From: Amycolatopsis sacchari
GTDB lineage: Bacteria > Actinomycetota > Actinomycetes > Mycobacteriales > Pseudonocardiaceae
Assembly (NCBI RefSeq): GCF_900114035.1
Contig: NZ_FORP01000031.1
Coordinates: 1-64,000 of the forward strand
Length of the DNA: 64,000 nt
Direction: 5' to 3'
Position numbers and translations under genes: made by a program. Positions 53,148 through 61,909 of this stretch are shown here, piece after piece (position 1 is the stretch's first letter; every line of letters starts with the position of its first letter). Under the pieces are notes generated by a model. It was given only the letters and a program-made list of their open reading frames with translations. It was not told where the DNA came from and made no database searches.

Positions 53148-54460
53148 CAGAATCCTTCCGCGAGGACGTCGAGCGCGTCGTGGAGCAGTTCGTCGCTGAT
53201 GGACAGTGGGGGCAGGAACCGCAGGACGTTGCCGTAGGTGCCGCAGGTCAGCACGATCACGCCACGGGCGTGCGCGGCCGCGGCCACCGAGCGGGCCAGC
53301 TCGGGGTCGGGCTCGGTCGTGCCGGCCCGCACCAGCTCGACGGCGATCATCGCGCCGCGGCCCCGGATGTCGCCGATCCGGTCGTCGCGCTCGCGCAGCG
53401 CCGACAGCCGGTCCTTCATCAGGCGCTCGATCTCCCGGGCGCGCTCGACGAGCCCCTCGGCCTCGATCGTCTCGATGGTCGCGAGCGCGGCGGCACACGC
53501 GATCGGGTTGCCGCCGTACGTGCCGCCGAGGCCACCGGCGTGCGCCGCGTCCATGATCTCCGCGCGGCCGGTCACCGCCGACAGCGGCAGGCCGTCCGCG
53601 ATGCCCTTCGCGCTGACGAGCAGGTCCGGCACGATGCCCTCGTGCTCGCTGGCGAACAGCGCGCCGGTGCGGGCGAAGCCGGTCTGGACCTCGTCGGCGA
53701 TGAACACGACGTCGTTGTCCCGGCACCACTGCGCGAGCGCGGGGAGGAACCCGGGCGCGGGCACGATGAACCCGCCCTCGCCCTGGATGGGCTCGATCAC
53801 GACGGCGGCGGGCTTGCCGATCTGCTTCTCGATGACGTCGATCGCGCGGCGGGCGGCGGCGGGGCCGTCCAGCTCGTCGCGGAACGGGTAGGACAGCGGC
53901 GCGCGGTAGACCTCGGGCGCGAACGGGCCGAAGCCGTGCTTGTACGGCATGGACTTCGCGGTCAGCGCCATGGTCAGGTTGGTGCGGCCGTGGTAGGCGT
54001 GGTCGAACGCGACGACGGCCTGGCGGCCGGTGTACGCGCGGGCGATCTTCACGGCGTTCTCCACGGCCTCGGCGCCGGAGTTGAACAGCACCGAACGCTT
54101 CTCGTGCGTGCCCGGCGTGAGGCGGTTGAGCTGCTCGGCGACAGCGACGTAACCCTCGTACGGCGTGACCATGAAGCAGGTGTGCGTGAACGCCTCGGCC
54201 TGCTCGCGCACGGCGTCCACGACGCGCGGGGCGCTGACGCCGACGGTCGTCACGGCGATGCCGGAGCCGAGGTCGATCAGCACGTTGCCGTCGACGTCCT
54301 CGACCACCCCGCCACCGGCGCGCACGGCGAACACGGGCATCGTCGTCCCGACCCCGCGGGCGACGGCGTTCTGCTTGCGAGCCATCAGTTCCCGCGAAAG
54401 CGGGCCGGGGATCTCCGTCGCGAGGCGACGGGTCTGGGGCAGGGAGGTGGCGAGTGTCAT
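53147..54460 (-). CDS. gabT: 4-Aminobutyrate aminotransferase
   Basis: A 437-residue class III PLP aminotransferase. The Schiff-base Lys lies in LLVSAKGIADGLPLSAVTGR, the PLP-binding region is VVFIADEVQTGFARTG, and FNSGAEAVENAVKIARAYTG with AFDHAYHGRTNLT completes the site. The sequence follows GabT more than ornithine or acetylornithine enzymes (TVGVSAPRVVDAVREQ opening). It makes succinate semialdehyde and glutamate from GABA and 2-oxoglutarate. It starts at ATG 54460, divergent from a LysR gene, and is followed by gabD. Confidence 0.9.
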   Translation of the reverse strand: MTLATSLPQTRRLATEIPGPLSRELMARKQNAVARGVGTTMPVFAVRAGGGVVEDVDGNVLIDLGSGIAVTTVGVSAPRVVDAVREQAEAFTHTCFMVTPYEGYVAVAEQLNRLTPGTHEKRSVLFNSGAEAVENAVKIARAYTGRQAVVAFDHAYHGRTNLTMALTAKSMPYKHGFGPFAPEVYRAPLSYPFRDELDGPAAARRAIDVIEKQIGKPAAVVIEPIQGEGGFIVPAPGFLPALAQWCRDNDVVFIADEVQTGFARTGALFASEHEGIVPDLLVSAKGIADGLPLSAVTGRAEIMDAAHAGGLGGTYGGNPIACAAALATIETIEAEGLVERAREIERLMKDRLSALRERDDRIGDIRGRGAMIAVELVRAGTTEPDPELARSVAAAAHARGVIVLTCGTYGNVLRFLPPLSISDELLHDALDVLAEGF

Positions 54461-54517
54461 GCCCCCATGGTCGGAGCCGCCGACCATGCCGTCCACTGCT
54501 TGTTTTCTAGTCTTGCC

Positions 54518-54532
54518 ATGCCTGGAAGGCAT
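54518..54532. promoter_or_regulatory. Inverted repeat between gabT and the LysR gene
   Basis: ATGCCT-GGA-AGGCAT has perfect 6-bp arms. It lies 10 bases before the LysR GTG and 57 bases from the gabT ATG, a plausible LysR-family site that would serve both divergent promoters. TAGTCT at 54508-54513 may be a -10 box for the LysR gene. Confidence 0.45.
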
Positions 54533-54542
54533 ACTGGAGGAC

Positions 54543-55427
54543 GTGGAACTGAGGACCCTGCGGTACTTCGTGGCCGTCGCCGAGCACGGCTCGGTCAGCG
54601 CCGCCGCGGCCGCCGTGCACGTGACGCAGCCCGCGTTGTCCCGGCAGGTGCGGCAGCTGGAGCGCGAGCTGCGGCTGGAGTTGTTCGAGCGGCACGGGAA
54701 CCGGCTCGCGCTCACCGCCGCGGGCGCGCAGTTCCTGCCCGTGGCGCGGGACGTCCTGCAGCGCGCCGACGACGCCCTGTCCGCCGCGGAGGCCTTCGCC
54801 GCCGGCCACCTCGTGCGGCTCACGATCGCCGCCCCGACCACGACGCTGACCGACCTGATCGCGCCGTTCCTGGCGACCTTCGGGCCGGACGACCCGCTGC
54901 CCACGGTCGTCGAGAACAGGGGAACGGCGGCGCTGCACCACGGCGCGGACCTGGCGATCGTGACGCAGCCGCCGGAGTCGGGCTGGAGCAGTTACGCGGT
55001 CGCCGTGATGCCGCTGTTCGCGTACGTGCCGCCCGGCCACCGCTGGGCGGGGCAGGCCGCGGTGCCGCTCGCGGAGCTGGCGCGCGAAACCCTCGTGGTG
55101 CTGGACCCGTCGTTCCGGCCGAGGCAGTTGTTGCAGGAGGCGCTCGCGGCCGAGGGGCTGACCACGCCGGAGCTCGTCGAATGCGGCAACGCCCAGGTGG
55201 CGCAAGCGCTTGCGGCAGCGGGCCGGGGCGCGGCGGTGGTGTCGGACGACCCGCGCTTCGGGCTGCACGGCATGCGGATCCGGTGTGCGGACGGGCCGCT
55301 GCGGATGGCGTTGTTCGCGGCATGGTCGCCGACGCACCACGCGGCGGCTTCGCTGGCCGCACTGGCGCGGCGGCTGCGGGCGTTCAGCGCGGAGCTGTAC
55401 GGGGACGAGGTGTTGCCGGCCGGTTGA
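54543..55427 (+). CDS. LysR-family regulator
   Basis: A 294-residue regulator. The helix-turn-helix is LRTLRYFVAVAEHGSVSAAA and VHVTQPALSRQVRQLERELR, and the effector-binding part continues to the end (LAAAGRGAAVVSDDPRFGLH). It is divergent from gabTD and most likely controls GABA use, though the effector is not known. GTG start with a CTGGAGG ribosome site. Its length is usual for the family. Confidence 0.9.
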   Translation: MELRTLRYFVAVAEHGSVSAAAAAVHVTQPALSRQVRQLERELRLELFERHGNRLALTAAGAQFLPVARDVLQRADDALSAAEAFAAGHLVRLTIAAPTTTLTDLIAPFLATFGPDDPLPTVVENRGTAALHHGADLAIVTQPPESGWSSYAVAVMPLFAYVPPGHRWAGQAAVPLAELARETLVVLDPSFRPRQLLQEALAAEGLTTPELVECGNAQVAQALAAAGRGAAVVSDDPRFGLHGMRIRCADGPLRMALFAAWSPTHHAAASLAALARRLRAFSAELYGDEVLPAG

Positions 55428-55473
55428 GGGGGCTTGCGCATCGGCCGCCTGCGGGGCGGGCTCGCGCCACGGA

Positions 55474-55735
55474 ACTCGCCTTGCTGGTACCTGACGTCCG
55501 GGGCCTGTTCCAGATGATCACCGCCGGTGCCCGGCTCTTCGGAGACCTCGCGGCCGAGGTCGAGATCCGCAACGAGGCGCGCGTCCACCTCTGGTACGAA
55601 GACCGCTTCGGCGTGCCGTGCGAGCCCTATTCCTCCACCGAGGCGGCCATCGACTACTTCGCCCACTCCTCGCTCACGACACTGGGGCCGCTCCCGGCGC
55701 TGGAGGACCGGTTCCCGTCGTCTGCCCCTCAACCC
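55474..55735 (+). pseudogene. Nucleotidyltransferase (DUF925-type) remnant
   Basis: A stretch with good codon pattern encodes LFGDLAAEVEIRNEARVHLW, then YEDRFGVPCEPYSSTEAAID, which fits the middle of NTP_transf_6 proteins (DUF925). The N-terminal half of the domain and any start codon are missing, and the frame runs into the convergent regulator gene at its C-terminus. About 87 codons remain out of a usual 190. It therefore looks like a truncated gene. The match is from memory of the family pattern. Confidence 0.5.
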
Positions 55736-56361
55736 CGGCGGCACTCCGCGAGATCGGTGTACAGGGACGCGCGCGAGATGCCGAGCCGGGCGGCGATGCG
55801 CGGAGCCGCGCCGCGCACGGCGAACACGCCCCGCTCGTCCAGCGCCTTGAGCAGCCGCAGGCGTTCGCGGCGCTGCAGGCTGTCGACGGGCTTGGCCAGC
55901 GCCAGTTCCTCCGCCCGCACCACCGCGTCGACGACCTCGTCGAAATCGTCCGTGAACGTCGTCGCCGGGATGGTGGCCGGGGCCAGGCCCGCGAGGTCCG
56001 CCAGCAGGTCCCCGGCCTGGCGCAGCGCCGTCACGTCGAGGTTCACGCACAGCGCCCCGAACACGCGCCCCTCCCCGTCGCGCAGCGGCAGCGTGGACGA
56101 CTTGATCACGCGTCCCGACTCGGTGCGCGTGACGTAGTTCAGCTCGGGCTCCGCCGCGTCACCGCGGGCGAGCATCCGCAGCCCGATCTCGCTCGTCGCG
56201 CCACCGACGTGCCTGCCGGTCACCTCGCCCGCGACGGCGACGACCGACCGGTCGCCGAGCCGGTGGTCGTGCAGCACCACCTCGCACGAGCGGCCGAACG
56301 TCGCGGCCAGCCCCGGTACCAGCCCCTTGAGCGCGTCGAGGATCGCGTCCGCCGTCTCCAC
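55729..56361 (-). CDS. YheO-like PAS/HTH regulator
   Basis: A 210-residue regulator of the YheO type. The N-terminal PAS-like domain has GRSCEVVLHDHRLGDRSVVA, VIKSSTLPLRDGEGRVFGAL and CVNLDV. The C-terminal helix-turn-helix has AAPRIAARLGISRASLYTDL. It probably senses a small molecule. GTG start at 56361. The 3' end overlaps the nucleotidyltransferase remnant by 7 bases. Confidence 0.82.
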   Translation of the reverse strand: METADAILDALKGLVPGLAATFGRSCEVVLHDHRLGDRSVVAVAGEVTGRHVGGATSEIGLRMLARGDAAEPELNYVTRTESGRVIKSSTLPLRDGEGRVFGALCVNLDVTALRQAGDLLADLAGLAPATIPATTFTDDFDEVVDAVVRAEELALAKPVDSLQRRERLRLLKALDERGVFAVRGAAPRIAARLGISRASLYTDLAECRRG

Positions 56362-56403
56362 CCGGTCAGTCTAGAGACCGGACACTTTGTCCAGAAGCGG
56401 GTT

Positions 56404-57207
56404 TCACGGCACCCTGCCGACCCCGGCCAGCCCTACCCGGCGCGGCACGTCCTCCTCGTCCGGCACGTAGTCCGGGTCGTCGGGACGCCAGTCCGGCACG
56501 GCCACCAGCCCCGGCTCGACGAGCTCCAGCCCGGCGAAGAACGCGGCGATCTGCCCGGGTTCGCGGATCGCCAGGTTCTCCGCCACCGTGCTGTTGTAGA
56601 CGTGCCTGGTCTCCCGCTGGAGGTTGCCCGCCCGGCCCTCGGCACGCACGAGGTGGCTGAGCGCGAAGTAACTGCCGGACGTGAGCCGCGACAGGTAGCG
56701 CCGCACCAGGTCCAGCGCCTGCGCGTCGTCGGGGACGAAGTGCAGCACCGAGATCATCAGCACCGCCACCGGCCGCGAGAAGTCCAGCAGGCCCGTCACC
56801 TCCGGTGAACCCAGCACCACGTCGGGCTCCCGCAGATCGGCCAGCAACGCGGTGGCGTCCGGGTTGTCGCTCAGGATCCGCTGCCCCAGCTCCACGGCGT
56901 CGCGCTCGTAGTCGACGTACACCACGCGCGCGCCGGGCGCCTCGGCCTGCGCGATCTCGTGCACGTTGCCCACGGTCGGGATGCCGGAACCGAGGTCGAG
57001 GAACTGCCGCACGCCCGCACCGGTCAGGAAGCGCACCACCCGGCCGAGGAACTCGCGGTTGTAGCGCGCGCCGACCGCGGCGAGCGGGAACGAGCGCACC
57101 ATGTGCGCGGCCGCCTCGCGGTCCACCGCGCTGTTGTGCGTACCGCCCAGCATGTAGTCGTAGACGCGGGCCGCCGTGGCGACCGGGCGCTCCGGGCTTT
57201 CGGGCAT
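56404..57207 (-). CDS. SAV2177-type SAM methyltransferase
   Basis: A 267-residue methyltransferase of the SAV2177/Methyltransf_19 family, numerous in actinomycetes. It opens with TAARVYDYMLGGTHNSAVDR, the SAM motif is FLDLGSGIPTVGNVHEIAQ with VVYVDYERDAVELGQRILSD next, and VLMISVLHFVPDD is the later motif. Substrate unknown. An AAGGAGTG ribosome site lies 3 bases before the ATG. The XRE/DUF5753 gene ends 3 bases upstream, so the two are co-transcribed, an arrangement common for this family. Confidence 0.88.
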   Translation of the reverse strand: MPESPERPVATAARVYDYMLGGTHNSAVDREAAAHMVRSFPLAAVGARYNREFLGRVVRFLTGAGVRQFLDLGSGIPTVGNVHEIAQAEAPGARVVYVDYERDAVELGQRILSDNPDATALLADLREPDVVLGSPEVTGLLDFSRPVAVLMISVLHFVPDDAQALDLVRRYLSRLTSGSYFALSHLVRAEGRAGNLQRETRHVYNSTVAENLAIREPGQIAAFFAGLELVEPGLVAVPDWRPDDPDYVPDEEDVPRRVGLAGVGRVP

Positions 57208-57209
57208 CG

Positions 57210-58103
57210 TCACTCCTTCGCCGCGCCGCGGAAGTCCCGGCGCACCTCGCGCAGGAACCGCCGGGTCGCTTCGGGGCTGAGGGCCGCGGTGGTCGCCGCG
57301 AACCAGAGTCGTTCGTAGGGCTCGACGTTGTCGTCGGGGACGACGCGCGCGCCCTGCATCGTGTACGCGAAGTCGAGGTGCTGCTGGAACCGGCCGAGCA
57401 CGCCCGGTGCCGGCAGCCGCAGCAGGGCGAACCGCTCCAGCGCGGTCTCCACGACGAGACCGGGCACCGGCGTGAACGGCACGAGCTGCAGCGTGATGTT
57501 CGGCCGCGCGGACAGCCGCAGCAGGTGGTCGATCTGGTCGGCCATGACGGAATGGTCGCCGTGTATTCGGCGGACACACGATTCACTGAGCAGTGCGTAG
57601 ACTTCCGGCGGTTCCGCGCGGGCCAGGACGCGCTGGCGGTCGAGAATGGCGGTCACCGATTCCTCGTCCGGCCGGCCGGCGCGGACGTACGATTCACACT
57701 GCAAAAGCGGCGGAATGCGTTCGACGCCCACGAGCCGGATGAGTTCGGCGTCCTCTTCGAGATCGACGTACTGCCGGAAATGCTCCGGGTGCACCGCCCG
57801 CGCGCCGCGCCACCGGCCGCGTTGCGAGGTGCCGCTGTTGAGCTGGAGCGCCAGCTCCAGCGTGACGCCGTTGGGCGCGCCGTACGCGCCGAGCAGCGCG
57901 TGGAGATCGTCCTCGCTGATCCCGCCGTCGCCGTTCTCCAGCCGGGTGATCTTGTTCTGCACGCTGCGCCTGCTCGTGTCCGGCCAGATCATCGCCCCCA
58001 CCTCCTCCTGGGTCAGCCCGCGCCGTTCGCGCAGGTGCCGCAGCAACGCGGCGAGCTGGAACCTGCGGCCGGTCGGGGTCCTGGCCACCGGGGGAACTGT
58101 CAC
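57210..58103 (-). CDS. XRE regulator with DUF5753
   Basis: A 297-residue regulator. Its helix-turn-helix near the N-terminus is LAALLRHLRERRGLTQEEVG and SRRSVQNKITRLENGDGGIS. The rest matches the DUF5753 ligand-like domain, with LVGVERIPPLLQCESYVRAG, LSESCVRRIHGDHSVMADQI and the terminal FAATTAALSPEATRRFLREV. Such regulators are often found with DUF397 proteins in actinomycetes; here the partner is a methyltransferase. GTG start, no strong ribosome site. Confidence 0.88.
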   Translation of the reverse strand: MTVPPVARTPTGRRFQLAALLRHLRERRGLTQEEVGAMIWPDTSRRSVQNKITRLENGDGGISEDDLHALLGAYGAPNGVTLELALQLNSGTSQRGRWRGARAVHPEHFRQYVDLEEDAELIRLVGVERIPPLLQCESYVRAGRPDEESVTAILDRQRVLARAEPPEVYALLSESCVRRIHGDHSVMADQIDHLLRLSARPNITLQLVPFTPVPGLVVETALERFALLRLPAPGVLGRFQQHLDFAYTMQGARVVPDDNVEPYERLWFAATTAALSPEATRRFLREVRRDFRGAAKE

Positions 58104-58245
58104 GCGGTGTTCTTCCGATCAGTGAGACGGGGAGCAGAATTGTAGGCCGGAATTCGCGGGGAAATCCAGCGTCCATTCGTGGGGGCGCGGAACTCGCCCC
58201 CGGGAAGCGGATTTCGCACCGGCCTTTTCGGGGTTACCATCAACC

Positions 58246-59619
58246 GTGCTCAGCCGGGCCTGGCCGCGGACGTTGCGCTGGCGGGTGCACGCGCTCGTCG
58301 GCGGCCTGCTGTTGCTCCTCCTCGTGACGGCCGCCGCCACCACCGCGTCCTGGCTCTACGCCACGTCGCTGGGCGCGCACGTCCGGACCTCGTTGCGGCC
58401 GGCCCAGCAGGCGGTCGCAGCGCTGAGCAAGGACCACGTCGACATGGAGACCGGTGTCCGCGGCTTCCTGCTGACCGGGGACGAGCAGTTCCTCGCGCCC
58501 TACGACTCCGGGCTGGCCGACCGGGACCGGCGCGAGGCGAGCCTGCGCGCCCTGCTGTCGTTCGACGAGCCGTCCCTGCGGTTGGTCGATGAGGTGGCCG
58601 CGGCGAGCGACGCCTGGCTCGACCGGTCGATCAGGCCGGCGGTGGCCGCCGTGCGGGCCGGGCCGGTGGACCAGCAGACGATCCGGCAGCTTTCCTTGCA
58701 CGGCAAGGCGGACTTCGACGTCCTGGGGGCGCGGCTCGCCGCGCTGCAGAGCCACATCGACGAGCTCACGGCGGCCGGGCTGCAGCAGAGCGTGGGAGCG
58801 CAGAACCGGGCGACGGTCGTGACCGGGGTGTGCGCCGCGCTCGCGCTCGTCCTCGGCGCCGTGACCGTCCTGCTGCTGCGCACCTCGCTGGACGCCCCGC
58901 TGCGGCGGTTGCTCGCGCAGGTCAGGGGAGTCGCGGACGGCGATCTCGACCAGCGGGTCGACGGGAGCGGCCCGCAGGAGGTCGCCGAGCTGGGCGCGGC
59001 GGTGGAGGGCATGCGGGTGCGCATCCGCGGCGAGATCGGCCGGGCCGGTGAAGCGGCCGCACAGGTCGTGCGCCTGGAGGAGACCGACCGGATCGCGCGG
59101 GAGCTGGGTGACACCGTGCTCAAGAACCTGTTCGGCCTCGGGCTGACCCTGCAGTCGGCGAGCGCGCGGTTTCCCGTGGCGCAGCCGGTGTTCACCCGCG
59201 CCATCGCCGACCTCGACCAGGCGATCAACCAGCTGCGTTCGGCGTTGTACGGGCACCTGCCGTCGCCGGACCGGCCGTCGCTCGGCCTCGCCGTGCAGGC
59301 GCTGGTCGGCGAGCTGGAGTCCGGGGCCGGCGTCGTGCCGGAGCTGGAGCTGTCCGGGGACCTGGACCGGGAGCTGCCGGACGAGGTGGTCACGGAGGCG
59401 CTGGAGGTCCTGCACGAGGCGCTCGGCGCGTTCGTCGGGCACGACGGTCCCGTGCGGATCGGGCTCGCGCGCACCGACGGGTACCTGACGCTGCACGTGA
59501 GCGGGCCCGCCCCCGGCACGCCCGAGGGGTTGCGGACGTTGCGGGAGCGGGCCCGGGACCAGCTGGAGATCGCCTACGAGGGCGACCGGGTGATCATCGA
59601 CTGGGAGGTGCCGGCGTAA
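58246..59619 (+). CDS. CHASE3-HAMP protein with degenerate histidine kinase
   Basis: A 457-residue membrane protein. Helix 1 is residues 14-38, then a CHASE3 sensor (DHVDMETGVRGFLLTGDEQF), helix 2 near 190-211, and HAMP (VRGVADGDLDQRVDGSGPQE). The dimerisation helix reads RIARELGDTVLKNLFGLGLT: at the usual phosphoacceptor His there is Gly288. In the ATPase part the N-box Asn is Ala395 (HEALGAF) and the Gly-rich boxes are lost (HVSGPAPGTPEG). It therefore cannot act as a normal NarX-type kinase and may be a pseudokinase sensor. TACCAT ends 6 bases before the GTG, a leaderless pattern. Confidence 0.85.
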   Translation: MLSRAWPRTLRWRVHALVGGLLLLLLVTAAATTASWLYATSLGAHVRTSLRPAQQAVAALSKDHVDMETGVRGFLLTGDEQFLAPYDSGLADRDRREASLRALLSFDEPSLRLVDEVAAASDAWLDRSIRPAVAAVRAGPVDQQTIRQLSLHGKADFDVLGARLAALQSHIDELTAAGLQQSVGAQNRATVVTGVCAALALVLGAVTVLLLRTSLDAPLRRLLAQVRGVADGDLDQRVDGSGPQEVAELGAAVEGMRVRIRGEIGRAGEAAAQVVRLEETDRIARELGDTVLKNLFGLGLTLQSASARFPVAQPVFTRAIADLDQAINQLRSALYGHLPSPDRPSLGLAVQALVGELESGAGVVPELELSGDLDRELPDEVVTEALEVLHEALGAFVGHDGPVRIGLARTDGYLTLHVSGPAPGTPEGLRTLRERARDQLEIAYEGDRVIIDWEVPA

Positions 59620-60017
59620 CCGTGCCGGGCGAGGCGCTCGGTCAGGTCCGCGCAGGGCGGGAAGTTCGGCGGTTCGAGCTGCCCCGGCTGCTTGTCGGCG
59701 AGCAGGTCGCGGAGGAAGCCGACCACCGCGCTCGGTGGCGGGACGACCTCGCCGCCGAGGTAGGCGACGACGATGACGTCCTCCCCGCTGTGGGTCTCGA
59801 TCGCGGCGGCCCAGCCCTGGTTGTCCTCCCAGAGGAGGGCGAGGTCGCGGTCGGGGAAGTTGGGCAGGCGCTCGTCGAGCGCGATGTAGGCGCTGGCAGG
59901 CCGTCCGGTCATGGCACACGTGGATTCCGGTGGCACCCCGAGCGCGTCCGCCACCACGGCGATGTAGGCCTGCAGGGCCGATTCGGCAGCGTCCCAACCG
60001 TAGATGTCCACGATCAC
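59574..60017 (-). CDS. DUF6292-type protein
   Basis: A 147-residue protein with the pattern of actinobacterial DUF6292: YIALDERLPNFPDRDLALLW, EDNQGWAAAIETHSGEDVIV, and VAYLGGEVVPPPSAVVGFLR. Function unknown. GTG at 60017 has a GAAGGAAG ribosome site; GTG at 60011 is an alternative. The last 46 bases overlap the convergent kinase-like gene. Confidence 0.72.
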   Translation of the reverse strand: MIVDIYGWDAAESALQAYIAVVADALGVPPESTCAMTGRPASAYIALDERLPNFPDRDLALLWEDNQGWAAAIETHSGEDVIVVAYLGGEVVPPPSAVVGFLRDLLADKQPGQLEPPNFPPCADLTERLARHGYAGTSQSMITRSPS

Positions 60018-60125
60018 CCTCGCTTCCTTCGGTATTCCCTCGGAAGGAGTACCCCCGATTCGGCGATCGAATCGTTCTCGCGGGAGGAATCTGGGCGGCT
60101 TGTGCCGGGAAAGTACGCTGGGGGC

Positions 60126-60971
60126 ATGCGGCGTACGGGCGTCTCCTCCGCGGGACGCGGCTTCGGCCCCCACGACCACCTGTGCTGGGGCTACGACGAC
60201 CCGGCGGACTTCCACGCCCGGGCCGTCGAGTTCCTCGCCGACGGGGTGTCACTCGGCTTGAAGACCAGCTTCGTGGCGCCCGGTGACGCCGGCGGGCTGA
60301 CGGAGGAACTGAGCCGGTCGGCACCGCTCGCCAAGGCGCTGCGCGAGGGCTCCCTGACGATCGAGTCGCTCGACGGCGTGTACGGCGAGGACGAGGTGGT
60401 GGACCCGGAAACGCAGGTCGCGACCTACGCCGCCGCCACGGAGGCGGCGCTCGCCGAGGGGTACCGCGGCTACCGGGTGGCGGCGGAGGCCACCGGGCTC
60501 GTCCGCACACCCGCGCGGCTGGCGCGGTTCACCCGGTACGAGCACCGCATCGACCGCTACATGGCGGCCCACCCGTTCTCCGCGATGTGCGGCTACGACC
60601 AGCGGGAACTCGACGAAGCCGCGATCGTCCAGCTGGCGAGCCTGCACCCCGCGGCGAGCCCGGGCGCCACACCGTTCCGCCTGCACCCGGACTCCGACGG
60701 CGTGCTGAGCCTCAGCGGCGAACTCGACCACGGCACCGTCGGACCGTTCACGCTCGCGTTGGAGCGGGCGCAGCTGCTGCCCGAGGCGGGACGGCGGGTG
60801 CTGATCGACGGCCGCGGCCTGGAGTTCACCGACCACCGCAACCTCCTGGCGCTGTCCGACGCGGCGGTCAGGCAGGACGTGACCGTGGTCCTGCGCACGG
60901 GCTGCCCGTCCGCGCGGCGCCTGCTCGAACTGTTCGAGGTGCCCGGCGTGACACTGGAGCGGGCCGCATGA
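60126..60971 (+). CDS. MEDS-STAS sensory protein
   Basis: A 281-residue two-domain protein. The N-terminal MEDS domain (DcmR-like sensory domain) has PHDHLCWGYDDPADFHARAV, with the His and Cys characteristic of the family, and continues to about 185. The C-terminal part from about 190 resembles a STAS/anti-sigma antagonist domain (GVLSLSGELDHGTVGPFTLA and GRRVLIDGRGLEFTDHRNLL). TACGCT (60114-60119) ends 7 bases before the ATG. Its stop overlaps the ATG of the next MEDS gene, so they work together. Confidence 0.83.
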   Translation: MRRTGVSSAGRGFGPHDHLCWGYDDPADFHARAVEFLADGVSLGLKTSFVAPGDAGGLTEELSRSAPLAKALREGSLTIESLDGVYGEDEVVDPETQVATYAAATEAALAEGYRGYRVAAEATGLVRTPARLARFTRYEHRIDRYMAAHPFSAMCGYDQRELDEAAIVQLASLHPAASPGATPFRLHPDSDGVLSLSGELDHGTVGPFTLALERAQLLPEAGRRVLIDGRGLEFTDHRNLLALSDAAVRQDVTVVLRTGCPSARRLLELFEVPGVTLERAA

Positions 60972-61909
60972 GATCGGGCGCCGCCGCGGGGCACACCGGC
61001 TACTACCACGAAACCGCCTTCTACTCCTCCGACCAGGAGCTGCTCGACGTCGTCGTGCCGTTCCTGGAGGACGGGCTCGCCGCGGGGGAGCCGGTGCTGG
61101 TCGCGTTCGGCCCGGTCAACCAGCGGCTGCTGACCTCCGCCATGGACACCTCGAAGCTGACCGTCATCGCCGGGGAGGAGCAGTACCTGCGCCCGGCGTC
61201 GGCGATCCGGCGGTACCGCGAGCTGTTCGCGCGGTACGTCGAGCAGGGCGTGTCGCAGATCCGCGTGGTGGGCGACGTCCCGCACCCCGGGGTCGGCGAG
61301 CCGTGGGACTGGTGGGCCCGCTACGAGGCGGTGGTCAACCACGCCTACGACGACTTCCCGCTGTGGGGCCTGTGCCCGTACGACGTCCGCATCACGCCGG
61401 AACACGTACTGGCCGACGTCGCTCGCACCCACCCGCACGTCGCCACGCCGGACGGCGGCCACCTGGACAACGACGGCTACCGGGACCCGGCGGGTTTCCT
61501 GCCCACCTGGCGGGACGCGCCGCGGCCCGGCCCCGAACCGGGGCCGCCGTCCGCCGAGCTGGTCGGTCCGACGGCCGCGGACGCGCGCCGCGTCGTGCGG
61601 GCCGCGCTCGCGGGCACGGGGATCGACGCCGACCGCGCCGAGGACTTCGTGATGGCCGTGAGCGAGGCCGTCACGAACGCCTCCGTGCACGGGAAACCGC
61701 CGGTTCGCCTGAGGATCTGGCCCGGCGACGACCGCGCGGTCGCGACGGTGACCGACGGCGGCGAGGGCCCCGTCGATCCGTTCGCGGGCCTGCTCGCCAC
61801 GGCGGAGACCCGGTCGGCGGGCGTGGGCCTGTGGATGGCGCACCAGATCTGCCGCCACGTCTCCCTCTACCGCGACGAAGAGGGGTTCACCGTCCGGCTG
61901 GTGTGCTGA
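60968..61909 (+). CDS. MEDS-HATPase (RsbW-like) protein
   Basis: A 313-residue partner of the preceding protein. An N-terminal MEDS domain (YYHETAFYSSDQELLDVVVP) covers about 1-175. The C-terminal part is an RsbW/SpoIIAB-like HATPase: EDFVMAVSEAVTNASVHGKP is the N-box, TVTDGGEGPVDPF the next motif, and SAGVGLWMAHQICRHVSLYR the Gly-rich lid. It probably phosphorylates or binds the STAS domain and may release an anti-sigma-like output. The 3' end overlaps the convergent HxlR gene by 23 bases. Confidence 0.85.
   Translation: MRSGAAAGHTGYYHETAFYSSDQELLDVVVPFLEDGLAAGEPVLVAFGPVNQRLLTSAMDTSKLTVIAGEEQYLRPASAIRRYRELFARYVEQGVSQIRVVGDVPHPGVGEPWDWWARYEAVVNHAYDDFPLWGLCPYDVRITPEHVLADVARTHPHVATPDGGHLDNDGYRDPAGFLPTWRDAPRPGPEPGPPSAELVGPTAADARRVVRAALAGTGIDADRAEDFVMAVSEAVTNASVHGKPPVRLRIWPGDDRAVATVTDGGEGPVDPFAGLLATAETRSAGVGLWMAHQICRHVSLYRDEEGFTVRLVC

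Noticed and set aside
53180..56137. A 985-codon open frame on the plus strand
   Set aside because: It is antisense to gabT and out of frame with the LysR gene. Only a short part at 55474-55735 encodes recognisable protein.
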